From contig JAEEVC010000008.1 of NCBI GenBank assembly GCA_016287075.1, positions 1 through 64,000 on the forward strand: 64,000 nucleotides of DNA, written 5' to 3'. Source of the DNA: Bacteroidales bacterium. GTDB lineage: Bacteria; Bacteroidota; Bacteroidia; Bacteroidales; UBA932. A model generated the notes under the pieces. The model saw only the letters and a list, made by a program, of their open reading frames with translations. It was not told the DNA's origin and did no database searches. Position numbers and translations under genes: made by a program. Of the stretch, positions 54,501-60,934 are shown piece after piece; positions within the stretch are counted from its first letter, which is position 1; each line of letters opens with the position of its first letter.

Positions 54501-55041
54501 CGATTTTCCGGACCGTGACCGGCGGCAGGGGCGAGTCGGTCGTGTCTTTCGAGCCGAGCGGCAGGATATTCCAGTTCGCCGCCGTGCTGTCGTAACGGTG
54601 GGCGAAGATCCGCGGCCGGGAGAGGGTGACATGCCGGATGTCGTAATCACCCTTCAGGACGCTGATGTAGTTGACGGATGCGGAAAGCTGCCGGAAGGAG
54701 GCAAGGGTATCGACGCCGCTTTCGCCCCACCCCGCCTTGACGAGGGAGAAGCGCCGCGCGGCGAGGTCCTCGTTGCAGAGGGAATCATAGGCGGCGAAAC
54801 GCGCATGGGGATACGTGAGGACGCAGTCGTCCAGGGTGACGTTCAAATGGGGAAAGCTCCGGAAGGCGGAGGCATGGACCTTTGAGAATGAGACATTTCC
54901 GTCCACGAATTCCGCCGCAATCCGGTTGACGGCCCGGGTCAGCACACGGGAGTTCAGGGCGATCTGCACCGCCGCAAACAACAGGACCAGCAGCCCTGCC
55001 AGCCCGATCAGTACACCCCGGATGACCCGTTTCCCCTTCAT
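51508..55041 (-). CDS. AsmA-like envelope protein
   Basis: 1177 residues. One N-terminal membrane helix (about 9-28, in VIRGVLIGLAGLLVLLFAAVQ) and a long beta-rich periplasmic body. VNRIAAEFVDGNVSFSKVHASAFRSFP is the AsmA N-terminal signature and the C-terminal 350 residues hold the AsmA-C-type repeats (for example VTSAIDEGMNLVLPSIDGIM). Such proteins form hydrophobic grooves that carry phospholipid between membranes. The C-terminal tail is charged and coiled-coil-like (QQKAKEGYSAEADAGELSAE). The start at 55041 lies 5 nt after a TATCTTTG box (55047-55054, minus strand), so the mRNA may be leaderless. Confidence 0.85.
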   Translation of the reverse strand: MKGKRVIRGVLIGLAGLLVLLFAAVQIALNSRVLTRAVNRIAAEFVDGNVSFSKVHASAFRSFPHLNVTLDDCVLTYPHARFAAYDSLCNEDLAARRFSLVKAGWGESGVDTLASFRQLSASVNYISVLKGDYDIRHVTLSRPRIFAHRYDSTAANWNILPLGSKDTTDSPLPPVTVRKIDLTDRPLIIFTDPADTLFGLFTLRNLRFDGQVLITEPLESQIGLKIDSMFVSGRLPADTVALAVDRLRLEGGKRCLDLDMAARTFLATQQFGRMTVPVRIKGSGCMPERADSAMAVSVKDLLLNVASLEMTGFGDAVLYPDSTFLRAEVSIADCAVAPVLEQFKRNFPVLGKVRTDAVISLTALCDGYYNPARGTLPELLAELVVPRAYVDYEGLGRRGYLSLNASAETNPDLRLDVDVRDLMVDILGIGLSATGSAKDLLGGDPAFRINGNAKARVDSLTQAFTRDRGITGTGKLTLDLEGQARLSQLDAVHIGNATLNGNLHIRDLRIEDRPDSLSARVPKGTVNISTMANTLDKNLKKGTRVLGLKADLDTLDLVYKEALQVHGGGLRLLAHTAASVLKTRTSSLPPFMGLFQGKNIDVKDDTDLTLRLQDTKETFRIAPPTKELGSPKLTLTSQNGHIGARQGVNRVTLEDARFDISANLHQANTASAARRKHFLDSLQRVYPGTPRDSLLAKLRAGRQLPAWMQEADFRKKDISLNLGETVAKYMKEWDVKGNLSIADGQLMTPAFPLENGIRNAAGSFDNDRIDLGNVTITSGVSDVSGKATLTGLRRALTGGKGFFRLKAKLTSKNIDVNEILRAYAFSRTYRPDAAQEQKNENTSDAAYQAEIARTELPDSAGGSLIVLPANLDAEIGLEASRIRYDSLNVTWAASDIALRQRCLQVTNTVATSNMGDIYFEGFYSTRTKKDLRAGFDLNLVDITAEKVITLMPAVDTIIPMLKSFGGLLDCEMAVTSAIDEGMNLVLPSIDGIMRISGKNLSLKDSEQFTKIAKYLLFKNKAGAYVDKMSVNGMLRDNTLEVFPFVLDIDRYTFAASGIQHFDESFQYHISVIKSPVPFRFGLNISGDSFDKLKFRPARAKYKDVNVPVFTTQLKTVQVNLVNSIHNIFELGVEKAIRQNESQQLVEQQKAKEGYSAEADAGELSAEEQAELKKAQHE

Positions 55042-55046
55042 GTGTA

Positions 55047-55054
55047 CAAAGATA
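55047..55054 (-). promoter_or_regulatory. -7 box of the AsmA-like gene
   Basis: TATCTTTG on the minus strand ends only 5 nt before the ATG, predicting little or no 5' leader. Confidence 0.5.
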
Positions 55055-55202
55055 CTCTTTTTCGCCGAATTGCAGGTATATTTGACAAAAATGCTTGCCA
55101 CCCCGCCCCGGTGAGCCGGTCCCTGGTCATCTGCCCCATTCGCTTTTTGTCGCTTCTGCATCAACATCCCCTTGGCAACTTCTTCCCCGGGTTTTTTAGG
55201 GT

Positions 55203-55405
55203 GCCTTTGCAGGCGGAGGGCGTCGGCTCCATGGCGGGGAACGGCGGTCGCACTCGGGGAAAGGGGTTCGTCCGGCTAACTCGCGCGGGGAACGGTGCCC
55301 CCGCGCTCAAACACACGCCGGCCGTCCTGACGGAACACCCCTTTCCCCGGGCTCCTCTGTAACCGTTCCCCTTAATATCCGCCGCCACCCTCCGCCTGCA
55401 AAGGC
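55203..55405. repeat. Nested inverted-repeat element, about 203 bp
   Basis: Four concentric stems. Outer 18 bp, perfect: GCCTTTGCAGGCGGAGGG at 55203-55220 with 55388-55405. 9 bp, perfect: GGGGAACGG at 55236-55244 with 55363-55371. 13 bp, perfect: CGGGGAAAGGGGT at 55255-55267 with 55337-55349. Apical 8 bp: GCGCGGGG at 55283-55290 with 55299-55306. It could be a folded RNA, a large cruciform or a non-autonomous mobile element. Confidence 0.8.
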
Positions 55406-55507
55406 CCCTGTCCCGGCCAGGCCGGTATTTGAGATGGTTCCGGCGCGAATCAAAGGCTTTTCGGGCCGGAAGTGGATGGATGGAGGCCTTCTTTTGGGGT
55501 AGGCGTC

Positions 55508-55589
55508 GTTAGGGGTGCCGTGTCAAGCACCCCTAACAGCAAAAAGGGGCATTTTTGACGTTAGGGGTGCCGCGTGTGACACCCCTAAC
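55508..55589. repeat. Two 30-bp hairpin repeats (family 3)
   Basis: GTTAGGGGTG...CACCCCTAAC occurs at 55508-55537 and 55560-55589, each with perfect 10-bp arms and a 10-nt loop that differs (CCGTGTCAAG and CCGCGTGTGA). Confidence 0.8.
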
Positions 55590-55614
55590 GACACGTGGCT
55601 TCAGAGGGCTCGGA

Positions 55615-55662
55615 ACGAGCAATAAAAAAAGAGACCGGCCGGTCTCTTTTTTTATTGCTCGT
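55615..55662. terminator. 48-bp perfect palindrome acting as rpsU terminator
   Basis: A perfect palindrome centred between 55638 and 55639. The core GAGACCGGCCGGTCTC is flanked by A7 and T7. It overlaps the last codons of rpsU and would terminate in both directions. Confidence 0.85.
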
Positions 55663-55846
55663 CCTGGAGCTGGAGGTGCTGTACGTAGATCGCCTTCTGC
55701 TTGGCGATTCTCTTCTTCACGGACGGCTTCTCGAAGTTCTTGCGGGAGCGGAGTTCGCGGATGGTGCCGGTCTTCTCGAATTTCCTCTTGAATTTCTTGA
55801 GGGCTCTCTCAATGTTTTCGCCTTCCTTGATCTGTACGATAATCAT
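55652..55846 (-). CDS. rpsU: 30S ribosomal protein S21
   Basis: 64 residues, basic. MIIVQIKEGENIERALKKFK, then RKFEKTGTIRELRSRKNFEK. The start at 55846 is set by an AGGAGG Shine-Dalgarno 9 bp upstream, unlike most genes here; the ORF extension beyond is not used. The stop codon lies inside the palindromic terminator. Confidence 0.95.
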   Translation of the reverse strand: MIIVQIKEGENIERALKKFKRKFEKTGTIRELRSRKNFEKPSVKKRIAKQKAIYVQHLQLQDEQ

Positions 55847-55888
55847 GCTTTTACACCTCCTTTTTCTTTGGGGATGCAAAGGTAGCAA

Positions 55889-56602
55889 CTATTTTTGATT
55901 CCGCAAATATTTTTTGAACTCCTCCATGCCTTTCGTCGCGACGGCACGGATGTGGGTGATCCGCGGGTCGTGGACCGGCACCTCGGCCGGATCGATGATG
56001 TAGATGGGCACCTGGTTTCCCGCATAGCGATACAGTCCCGCGGCCGGATAGACCTGCAGGGAGGTGCCGACGATCAGGAGGATATCGGCCCTGGAGACGA
56101 TCTCGATGGCCTTCTCGATGTTCGGGACGGCCTCGCCGAAGAAGACGATATGGGGCCGGAGCTGCTGCCCGTTCGGGGCGAGGTCGCCGAGGTGGACTTC
56201 CCCGCAGCCGATGTCGATGACTTCGTCCGTGCGGTAGGTCCTGTCATACAGTCCCTGTTCCGGACGGACCTTGGTCAGCTCGCCGTGCAGGTGGAGGATC
56301 CGCGTGCTGCCGGCCTTCTCGTGGAGGTTGTCCACGTTCTGGGTGATGACATCGACATCGAAATCCTTCTCGAGTTCCGCGATGGCGTAGTGGGCGGCAT
56401 TCGGCTTCGCATCGGCGAGCTGGCGCCGCCGGTCGTTGTAAAAATCGAGCACGAGCGCCCGGTTGCGGTACCATCCTTCGATGGACGCCACTTCCTGGAC
56501 GTCGTATTTCTCCCAGAGTCCGCCGCTGTCGCGGAAGGTGGCGAACCCGCTTTCTGCGCTGACGCCTGCGCCGGTCAGCACGGCAATCCTTTTCTTAGGC
56601 AT
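55889..56602 (-). CDS. cobB: Sirtuin-family NAD-dependent protein deacylase
   Basis: 237 residues. Removes acyl groups from lysines using NAD. GAGVSAESGFATFRD (11-25), TQNVDNLH (87-94), the catalytic His106 in LHLHGELTK, and VGTSLQVYPAAGL with IIDP are intact. The four zinc-binding cysteines of classical CobB are absent: only one Cys (IGCGEVH) occurs in that region. It therefore belongs to a zinc-less subgroup. Its ATG at 56602 overlaps the 3' end of the AAA ATPase by 8 bp. Confidence 0.9.
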   Translation of the reverse strand: MPKKRIAVLTGAGVSAESGFATFRDSGGLWEKYDVQEVASIEGWYRNRALVLDFYNDRRRQLADAKPNAAHYAIAELEKDFDVDVITQNVDNLHEKAGSTRILHLHGELTKVRPEQGLYDRTYRTDEVIDIGCGEVHLGDLAPNGQQLRPHIVFFGEAVPNIEKAIEIVSRADILLIVGTSLQVYPAAGLYRYAGNQVPIYIIDPAEVPVHDPRITHIRAVATKGMEEFKKYLRNQK

Positions 56603-57752
56603 CTTTCTTTTCAAAATAATATTTACGGACCCAGTATTCGAAGAGCGGGTCCAGGATGGTGGGGATATCGTTGCTGTCGAAGGTGACGATCTCCTTCTTC
56701 ACCAGCGCGTCCTTGACGCGTTTGACGTTGGCGGAGGAGTTGAGCGCATAGGCGCGGACGACCTCGGAGGAGCTGAATTTCGTGCAGCCGTCGATGATGG
56801 CCCGCAGCAGGCTGACCTGGTGGGTGGTCAGGTCGTTCACCATGGACCGGAAACGGGGTTCATGGATCGCCAGGATCCCGGCAAGTGCCTCGACCAGGAT
56901 CGGTTCCATGATGTACCCCTTGGATTTCGAATCGCAGATGGACACGAAGTGGTTGATGTACCAGAGGTTGTTGCGGAAAAGGCGGCAGGCCCCGAGGAGG
57001 AGGTCCTTGTCGATGACCTTGCCGCTGGTGAGGAAGCCCTTGGCGATGTGCTCGGTGATCTCCCGTTCATCGACGGGCTGCATCTTGAGCGGCTCCACCT
57101 GGCGGTAGAAGAAGCGCCGCACCTCGAAGATGTCCTTCATCGCATTGACCATCGATCCGGAGAAGATGTACGAGAACGGCGCCCGTCCGGCCTCCAGCTC
57201 TTCCTTCATCACCTGTTCCATGGCCTTGAAGAGCCCGTCGCCGTCCTCGGTCAGGGCGAGGTTCTGGAATTCGTCGATGATCAGCAGGAGTGGCGCGCCG
57301 CCGTCCCGTGCGATCCGGTAGGGGAGCCGGAGAACGGCGAGCCAGTCCTCCCGGTCCAGCGCCCAGTTCGTGGACAGGACCTCGTCGGAATCGGCGAAAT
57401 GCCCGGGATCGAAGATGACATGGGTGCCGCCCAGGTGCCGGTCGGCAAGGGCGGCATACTCCGCCGGCGTCGTGGCGACGGCACGCAGCGCGGTCCCGCC
57501 GAGCCGGAGGAGAAACGCCTCCACGCTGCGGATGTTCAGGGCGGAGAACTGCCCGATCCTCAGCTGCTTCCCCATGACCCGCAGGTTGAACAGGGCCTGC
57601 TGCACGAGGGAGGTCTTCCCGCCCTTGGGCGGGGCGTAGAGGACGATGTTCTCATGCTGGCTGATCAGGTTGCCGAGGATGGTGCAGTCGCTTTTCCGGC
57701 CGATGAAATTCTTCCCGGTGACGAATTTGTCGTAAATGAATGGAGCGTCCAT
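56595..57752 (-). CDS. AAA-type ATPase (archaeal ATPase/STAND-like)
   Basis: 385 residues. GRKSDCTILGNLI precedes a Walker A variant, APPKGGKTSLVQQ (40-52). Walker B is LLLIIDEFQNLA. SGSMVNAMKDIF is a sensor-like motif. A C-terminal winged-helix region (about 305-375, VSLLRAIIDGCTKFSSSEVV, VKRVKDALVKKEIV) is present. The layout matches the Bacteroidota proteins labelled ATP-binding/ATPase of archaeal type; the role is unknown. It is first in a two-gene operon with the sirtuin. The -7 box TATATTTG is at 57776-57783 (minus strand), overlapping one arm of the inverted repeat GTAAC/GTTAC at 57761-57776. Confidence 0.8.
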   Translation of the reverse strand: MDAPFIYDKFVTGKNFIGRKSDCTILGNLISQHENIVLYAPPKGGKTSLVQQALFNLRVMGKQLRIGQFSALNIRSVEAFLLRLGGTALRAVATTPAEYAALADRHLGGTHVIFDPGHFADSDEVLSTNWALDREDWLAVLRLPYRIARDGGAPLLLIIDEFQNLALTEDGDGLFKAMEQVMKEELEAGRAPFSYIFSGSMVNAMKDIFEVRRFFYRQVEPLKMQPVDEREITEHIAKGFLTSGKVIDKDLLLGACRLFRNNLWYINHFVSICDSKSKGYIMEPILVEALAGILAIHEPRFRSMVNDLTTHQVSLLRAIIDGCTKFSSSEVVRAYALNSSANVKRVKDALVKKEIVTFDSNDIPTILDPLFEYWVRKYYFEKKDA

Positions 57753-57760
57753 AACGGCTT

Positions 57761-57783
57761 GTAACTATTCTGTTACAAATATA
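57761..57783 (-). promoter_or_regulatory. Promoter and inverted repeat of the ATPase-sirtuin operon
   Basis: The -7 box TATATTTG at 57776-57783 is followed by GTAAC-N6-GTTAC (57761-57776), at the expected transcription start. It is a possible operator. Confidence 0.4.
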
Positions 57784-57867
57784 GGAAAACGATACGGAAT
57801 CCCGCATCGTTTTCCTGAAAAAATTTGCTTGTTCCCCCGTCCGGCTGCCGGAAGGGAAAACCGGGCC

Positions 57868-60084
57868 TTACAGCGCCTCCGCCACAGGCGCCTCGACGGG
57901 CGCATCCGCGAGGGCGACGGTGTCGGCTGCGGCCAGCGAGTCGGCGGGTGCCTCGACGGCCTCTTCGACGGGCTGCGGCTTGTGGAAGGGGAGTCCGATG
58001 CAGGTGAGGCGGTCGGTGAAGTAGCAGAATGCGGCCGCGGCGAGGAGCAGGGCGATCAGGCAGCACCAGAAACGGCGGCGGCGCACTTTCCGGCGCTCGA
58101 CGGGATCGACGGCGGAGAGTTTCGGGAACTTCGCCACTTCGGTGAGGGTGCGGCCGAACTTGACGTTCACGAGCGAGGCGGCATTGATGGCCCATCCGTT
58201 GGCATTGAGGACCGGGCCGAGGTCGCGGCGGCGGAGTTTCCGCCAGGCGATGAACATCGACGGCAGGGAGATGATGAGCATCAGGGCGGCGACCAGCACG
58301 ATCCACTGCCACCAGGTCAGGGACTTGAGGACGCTGATGATGGCGACGAAGACGCCGGAGACCGCGGCGACGGCGATGGTGATGCCGGCGATCTTCCCGA
58401 CATCGAACGGGGCGGCCTTGGTGGCGGTTTCCACGCCGGAGGCCGGCTTGGCCGTGGCGCTTTCGGTGATGTTGGACAGCGTGCCTTCGCCCTTGGCTTC
58501 TTTTTCGGAGGCGACCTTGTTCACTTTGTCGGAAATCCAGCGGCCCGCCTTCCGGTAGGGGGCCCAGAAGGCCTGGCGGACGGAAATCGGGTTCTCCACG
58601 ACCGAGGTGACGACCGCGCTCCAGTCATTGCCGTCGCGGTCATAGAAGACGGCGTTCTTGCCGGGACGGAGCCCGTCGGTATCGCCGGCCGTGAGGACGG
58701 CAGCGATGTTCATCGTCTTCCCGAGCTTGTCGCTCTTGCAGGCGCAGTAGAGGATGAACATGCCGCTGAGCGAGGAAATGTCCGGGTTGGGGCCGTCCAC
58801 GCGGACGCAGAGGTCCGTGGACCGCTGGTCGATGTACAGGCGGCCGGCCTGGAACATCGCCTTGCGGTCGGGATCATAGAAGTCCTGGAGAACCACGTAG
58901 TTATTAAGGAAATCAAAGAAGTTGTGGTACAGGCGGAGAAGCTTGTCCACGGCCTCGATCGAGAGCGCCTCCTCTTCGAGGGCCTTGTCGGCCTCGACGA
59001 GTTTCAGCAGGTCCTCCTTTCGGGCGGCGGCGAGTTCGGCCTTGACAGCCTCGAGGCCGAGCCCCTCGACCTCGGCGCCTTTCTTGGCATCCATCCAGGT
59101 GGTATACGGGGCGAATTTGCCCAGGATCTCATTCCACTCCGCCTCGGTCAACGAGGCTTTTTCAGGCGCAAGAACGAGTGCGCGCATGTCTTCTACGGCC
59201 GCTTTCCAGGCCGGGTTGACGGCGTCGAGCGGCAATACGCCGTCCGCGGCGGGCTTGGCCAGCGGCTCCTCGCCGATCTCGGCGGCCGCCAGGGCGAGAT
59301 TGCCCTCGATGGCGCCGATCTTTTCGACGGAAACGCCCACGGCGTCCGTCGCCGCGGCTTCGAAGCCGATGAGCTTGCAGCGCATGAAGAAGTCGGCGAC
59401 CTTGTCTTTCAGCGCGTTGCAGGCCGCGAGGGCGTCGGCGGTCTTGTCGCCGAAGGGGAAGACCTCCTCCGTCCCGGCTTCCTGCCAGGCGGCATAGTCG
59501 GCGAGGGCGGTGTAGAACGCTTCGATATGGTCGGCGGTGATGCCGTCCGCGCCGCTGCGGTCCGTCGCCTTGCCGATCTTGTCGGCGATGGTGGCGATCA
59601 GGGCGGCGAGGGCTTCGTCGTCGCCGGCGGAGGCGGGCGTGATGATCCCGTCGCCGTTGAACTTCGTCTCGGCGAAGATCTTCACGAAGTCCGCCGTGTC
59701 TTCGAGGGCGATGCTTTCCTTCTCGAGCTTGAGGTTCTTGAGGATCTGCCGGGCGGAGGCGAGGAGCCGGGCGCCGTCGGGATTCTCCTCATTGAAAGCG
59801 GAGAAGGGGATTTCCGTGCCGCGGGTAAGGAGGGTGTCGGGATCCTTGAGGATGCCGGTCAGCCACTGGGCCGTTGCGATGACCTCGTCCACGCGGATGT
59901 TGCCGTCGTGGTCGGCGTCGAGCAGTTCGAGCGTCTTCTGGTCGAATTCCAGGTTCTTGGCCGGGCAGCTGAGGACCGTCCACATCTTGCGGTCCAGTTC
60001 GCCGAGGTGGGCGATGTCGGCTCCCGAGTCGATCTTGACCCGGACGGCACCGCCGACGGAAGAGAATTTCCAGTTATATGCCAT
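57868..60084 (-). CDS. EF-hand multi-domain membrane protein of unknown function
   Basis: 738 residues, no signal peptide. A canonical EF-hand loop DADHDGNIRVDE is at 56-67 and a degenerate second (FNGDGIITPASA) near 148-160. A long Ala/Glu/Asp-rich helical middle section spans about 170-440. A compact region, YNNYVVLQDFYDPDR-like (here NNYVVLQDFYDPDR) to AVVTSVVENPISVRQAFWAPYRKAG, is the best conserved-looking part. Three membrane helices at about 568-592, 596-619 and 677-694 end the protein, followed by an acidic Ala/Pro tail. I do not recognise the family. The EF-hands suggest calcium-dependent behaviour. -7 box TAATTTTG at 60115-60122 (minus strand). Confidence 0.75.
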   Translation of the reverse strand: MAYNWKFSSVGGAVRVKIDSGADIAHLGELDRKMWTVLSCPAKNLEFDQKTLELLDADHDGNIRVDEVIATAQWLTGILKDPDTLLTRGTEIPFSAFNEENPDGARLLASARQILKNLKLEKESIALEDTADFVKIFAETKFNGDGIITPASAGDDEALAALIATIADKIGKATDRSGADGITADHIEAFYTALADYAAWQEAGTEEVFPFGDKTADALAACNALKDKVADFFMRCKLIGFEAAATDAVGVSVEKIGAIEGNLALAAAEIGEEPLAKPAADGVLPLDAVNPAWKAAVEDMRALVLAPEKASLTEAEWNEILGKFAPYTTWMDAKKGAEVEGLGLEAVKAELAAARKEDLLKLVEADKALEEEALSIEAVDKLLRLYHNFFDFLNNYVVLQDFYDPDRKAMFQAGRLYIDQRSTDLCVRVDGPNPDISSLSGMFILYCACKSDKLGKTMNIAAVLTAGDTDGLRPGKNAVFYDRDGNDWSAVVTSVVENPISVRQAFWAPYRKAGRWISDKVNKVASEKEAKGEGTLSNITESATAKPASGVETATKAAPFDVGKIAGITIAVAAVSGVFVAIISVLKSLTWWQWIVLVAALMLIISLPSMFIAWRKLRRRDLGPVLNANGWAINAASLVNVKFGRTLTEVAKFPKLSAVDPVERRKVRRRRFWCCLIALLLAAAAFCYFTDRLTCIGLPFHKPQPVEEAVEAPADSLAAADTVALADAPVEAPVAEAL

Positions 60085-60130
60085 AGAATTGCGGTGTTAG
60101 GGTTTTCGTATCCGCAAAATTAACAAAATA

Positions 60131-60162
60131 TTTTGAGGATTATCAATTATTTTCTATCTTTG
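60131..60162 (+). promoter_or_regulatory. Promoter of rplU-rpmA
   Basis: TTTTG (60131-60135) and TATCTTTG (60155-60162), 19 nt apart, give a start near 60170 and a leader of about 88 nt. Confidence 0.7.
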
Positions 60163-60180
60163 CAGTCCAAATTTTTGAGA

Positions 60181-60257
60181 TGACCGCTAAGCCATTGATT
60201 AAGAGCCGTTCAAGGGAACGGCCGCTTACGGCCGGAAACTTTTGATAAGTTTTACAG
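60181..60257 (+). promoter_or_regulatory. Structured leader of rplU
   Basis: Two mutually exclusive hairpins can form: GCCGTTC/GAACGGC (60205-60211 with 60216-60222) and GGCCG/CGGCC just after it, sharing the GGC. It may be an autoregulatory leader like those known for ribosomal operons elsewhere. Confidence 0.4.
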
Positions 60258-60569
60258 ATGTACGCAATCGTAGACATTGCAGGCCAGCAGTTCAAAGTGG
60301 AAGCTGGTATGGAAATCTTTGTCAACCGCCTGAAGGCTGGCAAGGGTGCTGCCGTCGAGTTCGACAAGGTCCTCCTCTGCGCGGAGGAAGGCGCCGTGAA
60401 GGTCGGAACTCCTTACATTGAGGGTGCCATCGTCAAGGCGACCGTCCTCGAGGACGACGCCAAGGCCAAGAAAGTGCTCGTTTTCAAGAAAATCCGTCGC
60501 AAGGGATTCCAGACGCTGAACGGCCATCGCCAGAAGCTCTCCAAGATCCGCATCGACGCTATCGCTTAA
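60258..60569 (+). CDS. rplU: 50S ribosomal protein L21
   Basis: 103 residues. [20 protein letters not shown] and the C-terminal [19 protein letters not shown] are diagnostic. Binds 23S rRNA. Cotranscribed with rpmA, 19 bp downstream. Confidence 0.97.
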   Translation: MYAIVDIAGQQFKVEAGMEIFVNRLKAGKGAAVEFDKVLLCAEEGAVKVGTPYIEGAIVKATVLEDDAKAKKVLVFKKIRRKGFQTLNGHRQKLSKIRIDAIA

Positions 60570-60588
60570 TTCACAGGAGGAACAGATT

Positions 60589-60849
60589 ATGGCACACAAA
60601 AAAGGTCAGTCCAGTTCGAAGAACGGTCGTGAATCCCATAGCAAGCGACTCGGTATCAAGAAGTTCGGTGAAGAGGTCGTGAAGGCCGGCAATATCATTG
60701 TCCGTCAGCGCGGCACTGCCCACAACCCCGGCAAGAACGTGGGTCTCGGCAAGGACCACACCCTCTACGCCCTCGTAGACGGTACGGTCAAGTTCACCCG
60801 CAAGAGAAACGACAAATCTTTCGTGTCGGTCGAACCCTTCGAGAACTAA
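60589..60849 (+). CDS. rpmA: 50S ribosomal protein L27
   Basis: 86 residues. [20 protein letters not shown], then [29 protein letters not shown]. Its N-terminal tail reaches the peptidyl transferase centre. An AGGAGG lies 9 bp before the ATG. Confidence 0.97.
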   Translation: MAHKKGQSSSKNGRESHSKRLGIKKFGEEVVKAGNIIVRQRGTAHNPGKNVGLGKDHTLYALVDGTVKFTRKRNDKSFVSVEPFEN

Positions 60850-60881
60850 TCCCGGAGGACAGCCGTCCCGGATGAAACGAG

Positions 60882-60920
60882 GAGGACTTGCCCTTCAACA
60901 AGGAGCAAGGCCTCTTTTTT
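60882..60920 (+). terminator. Terminator or attenuator between rpmA and serS
   Basis: GAGGACTTGCCCTT pairs with AAGGAGCAAGGCCTC (a few bulges) around a CAAC loop, followed by T6. It sits 15 bp before the serS start, so it ends the L21-L27 transcript or attenuates serS. Confidence 0.65.
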
Positions 60921-60934
60921 AATAGGTTACAACT

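Larger units (their letters stand above)
55055..55614. other. Gene-free, highly structured intergenic region
   Basis: No credible gene is present in this roughly 560-bp stretch before the rpsU terminator. It holds the nested inverted-repeat element at 55203-55405 and two copies of a 30-bp hairpin at 55508-55589. The remainder (55055-55202 and 55406-55507) shows no clear feature beyond a CCCCGGGTTTTTT tract near 55186-55198. Confidence 0.7.
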
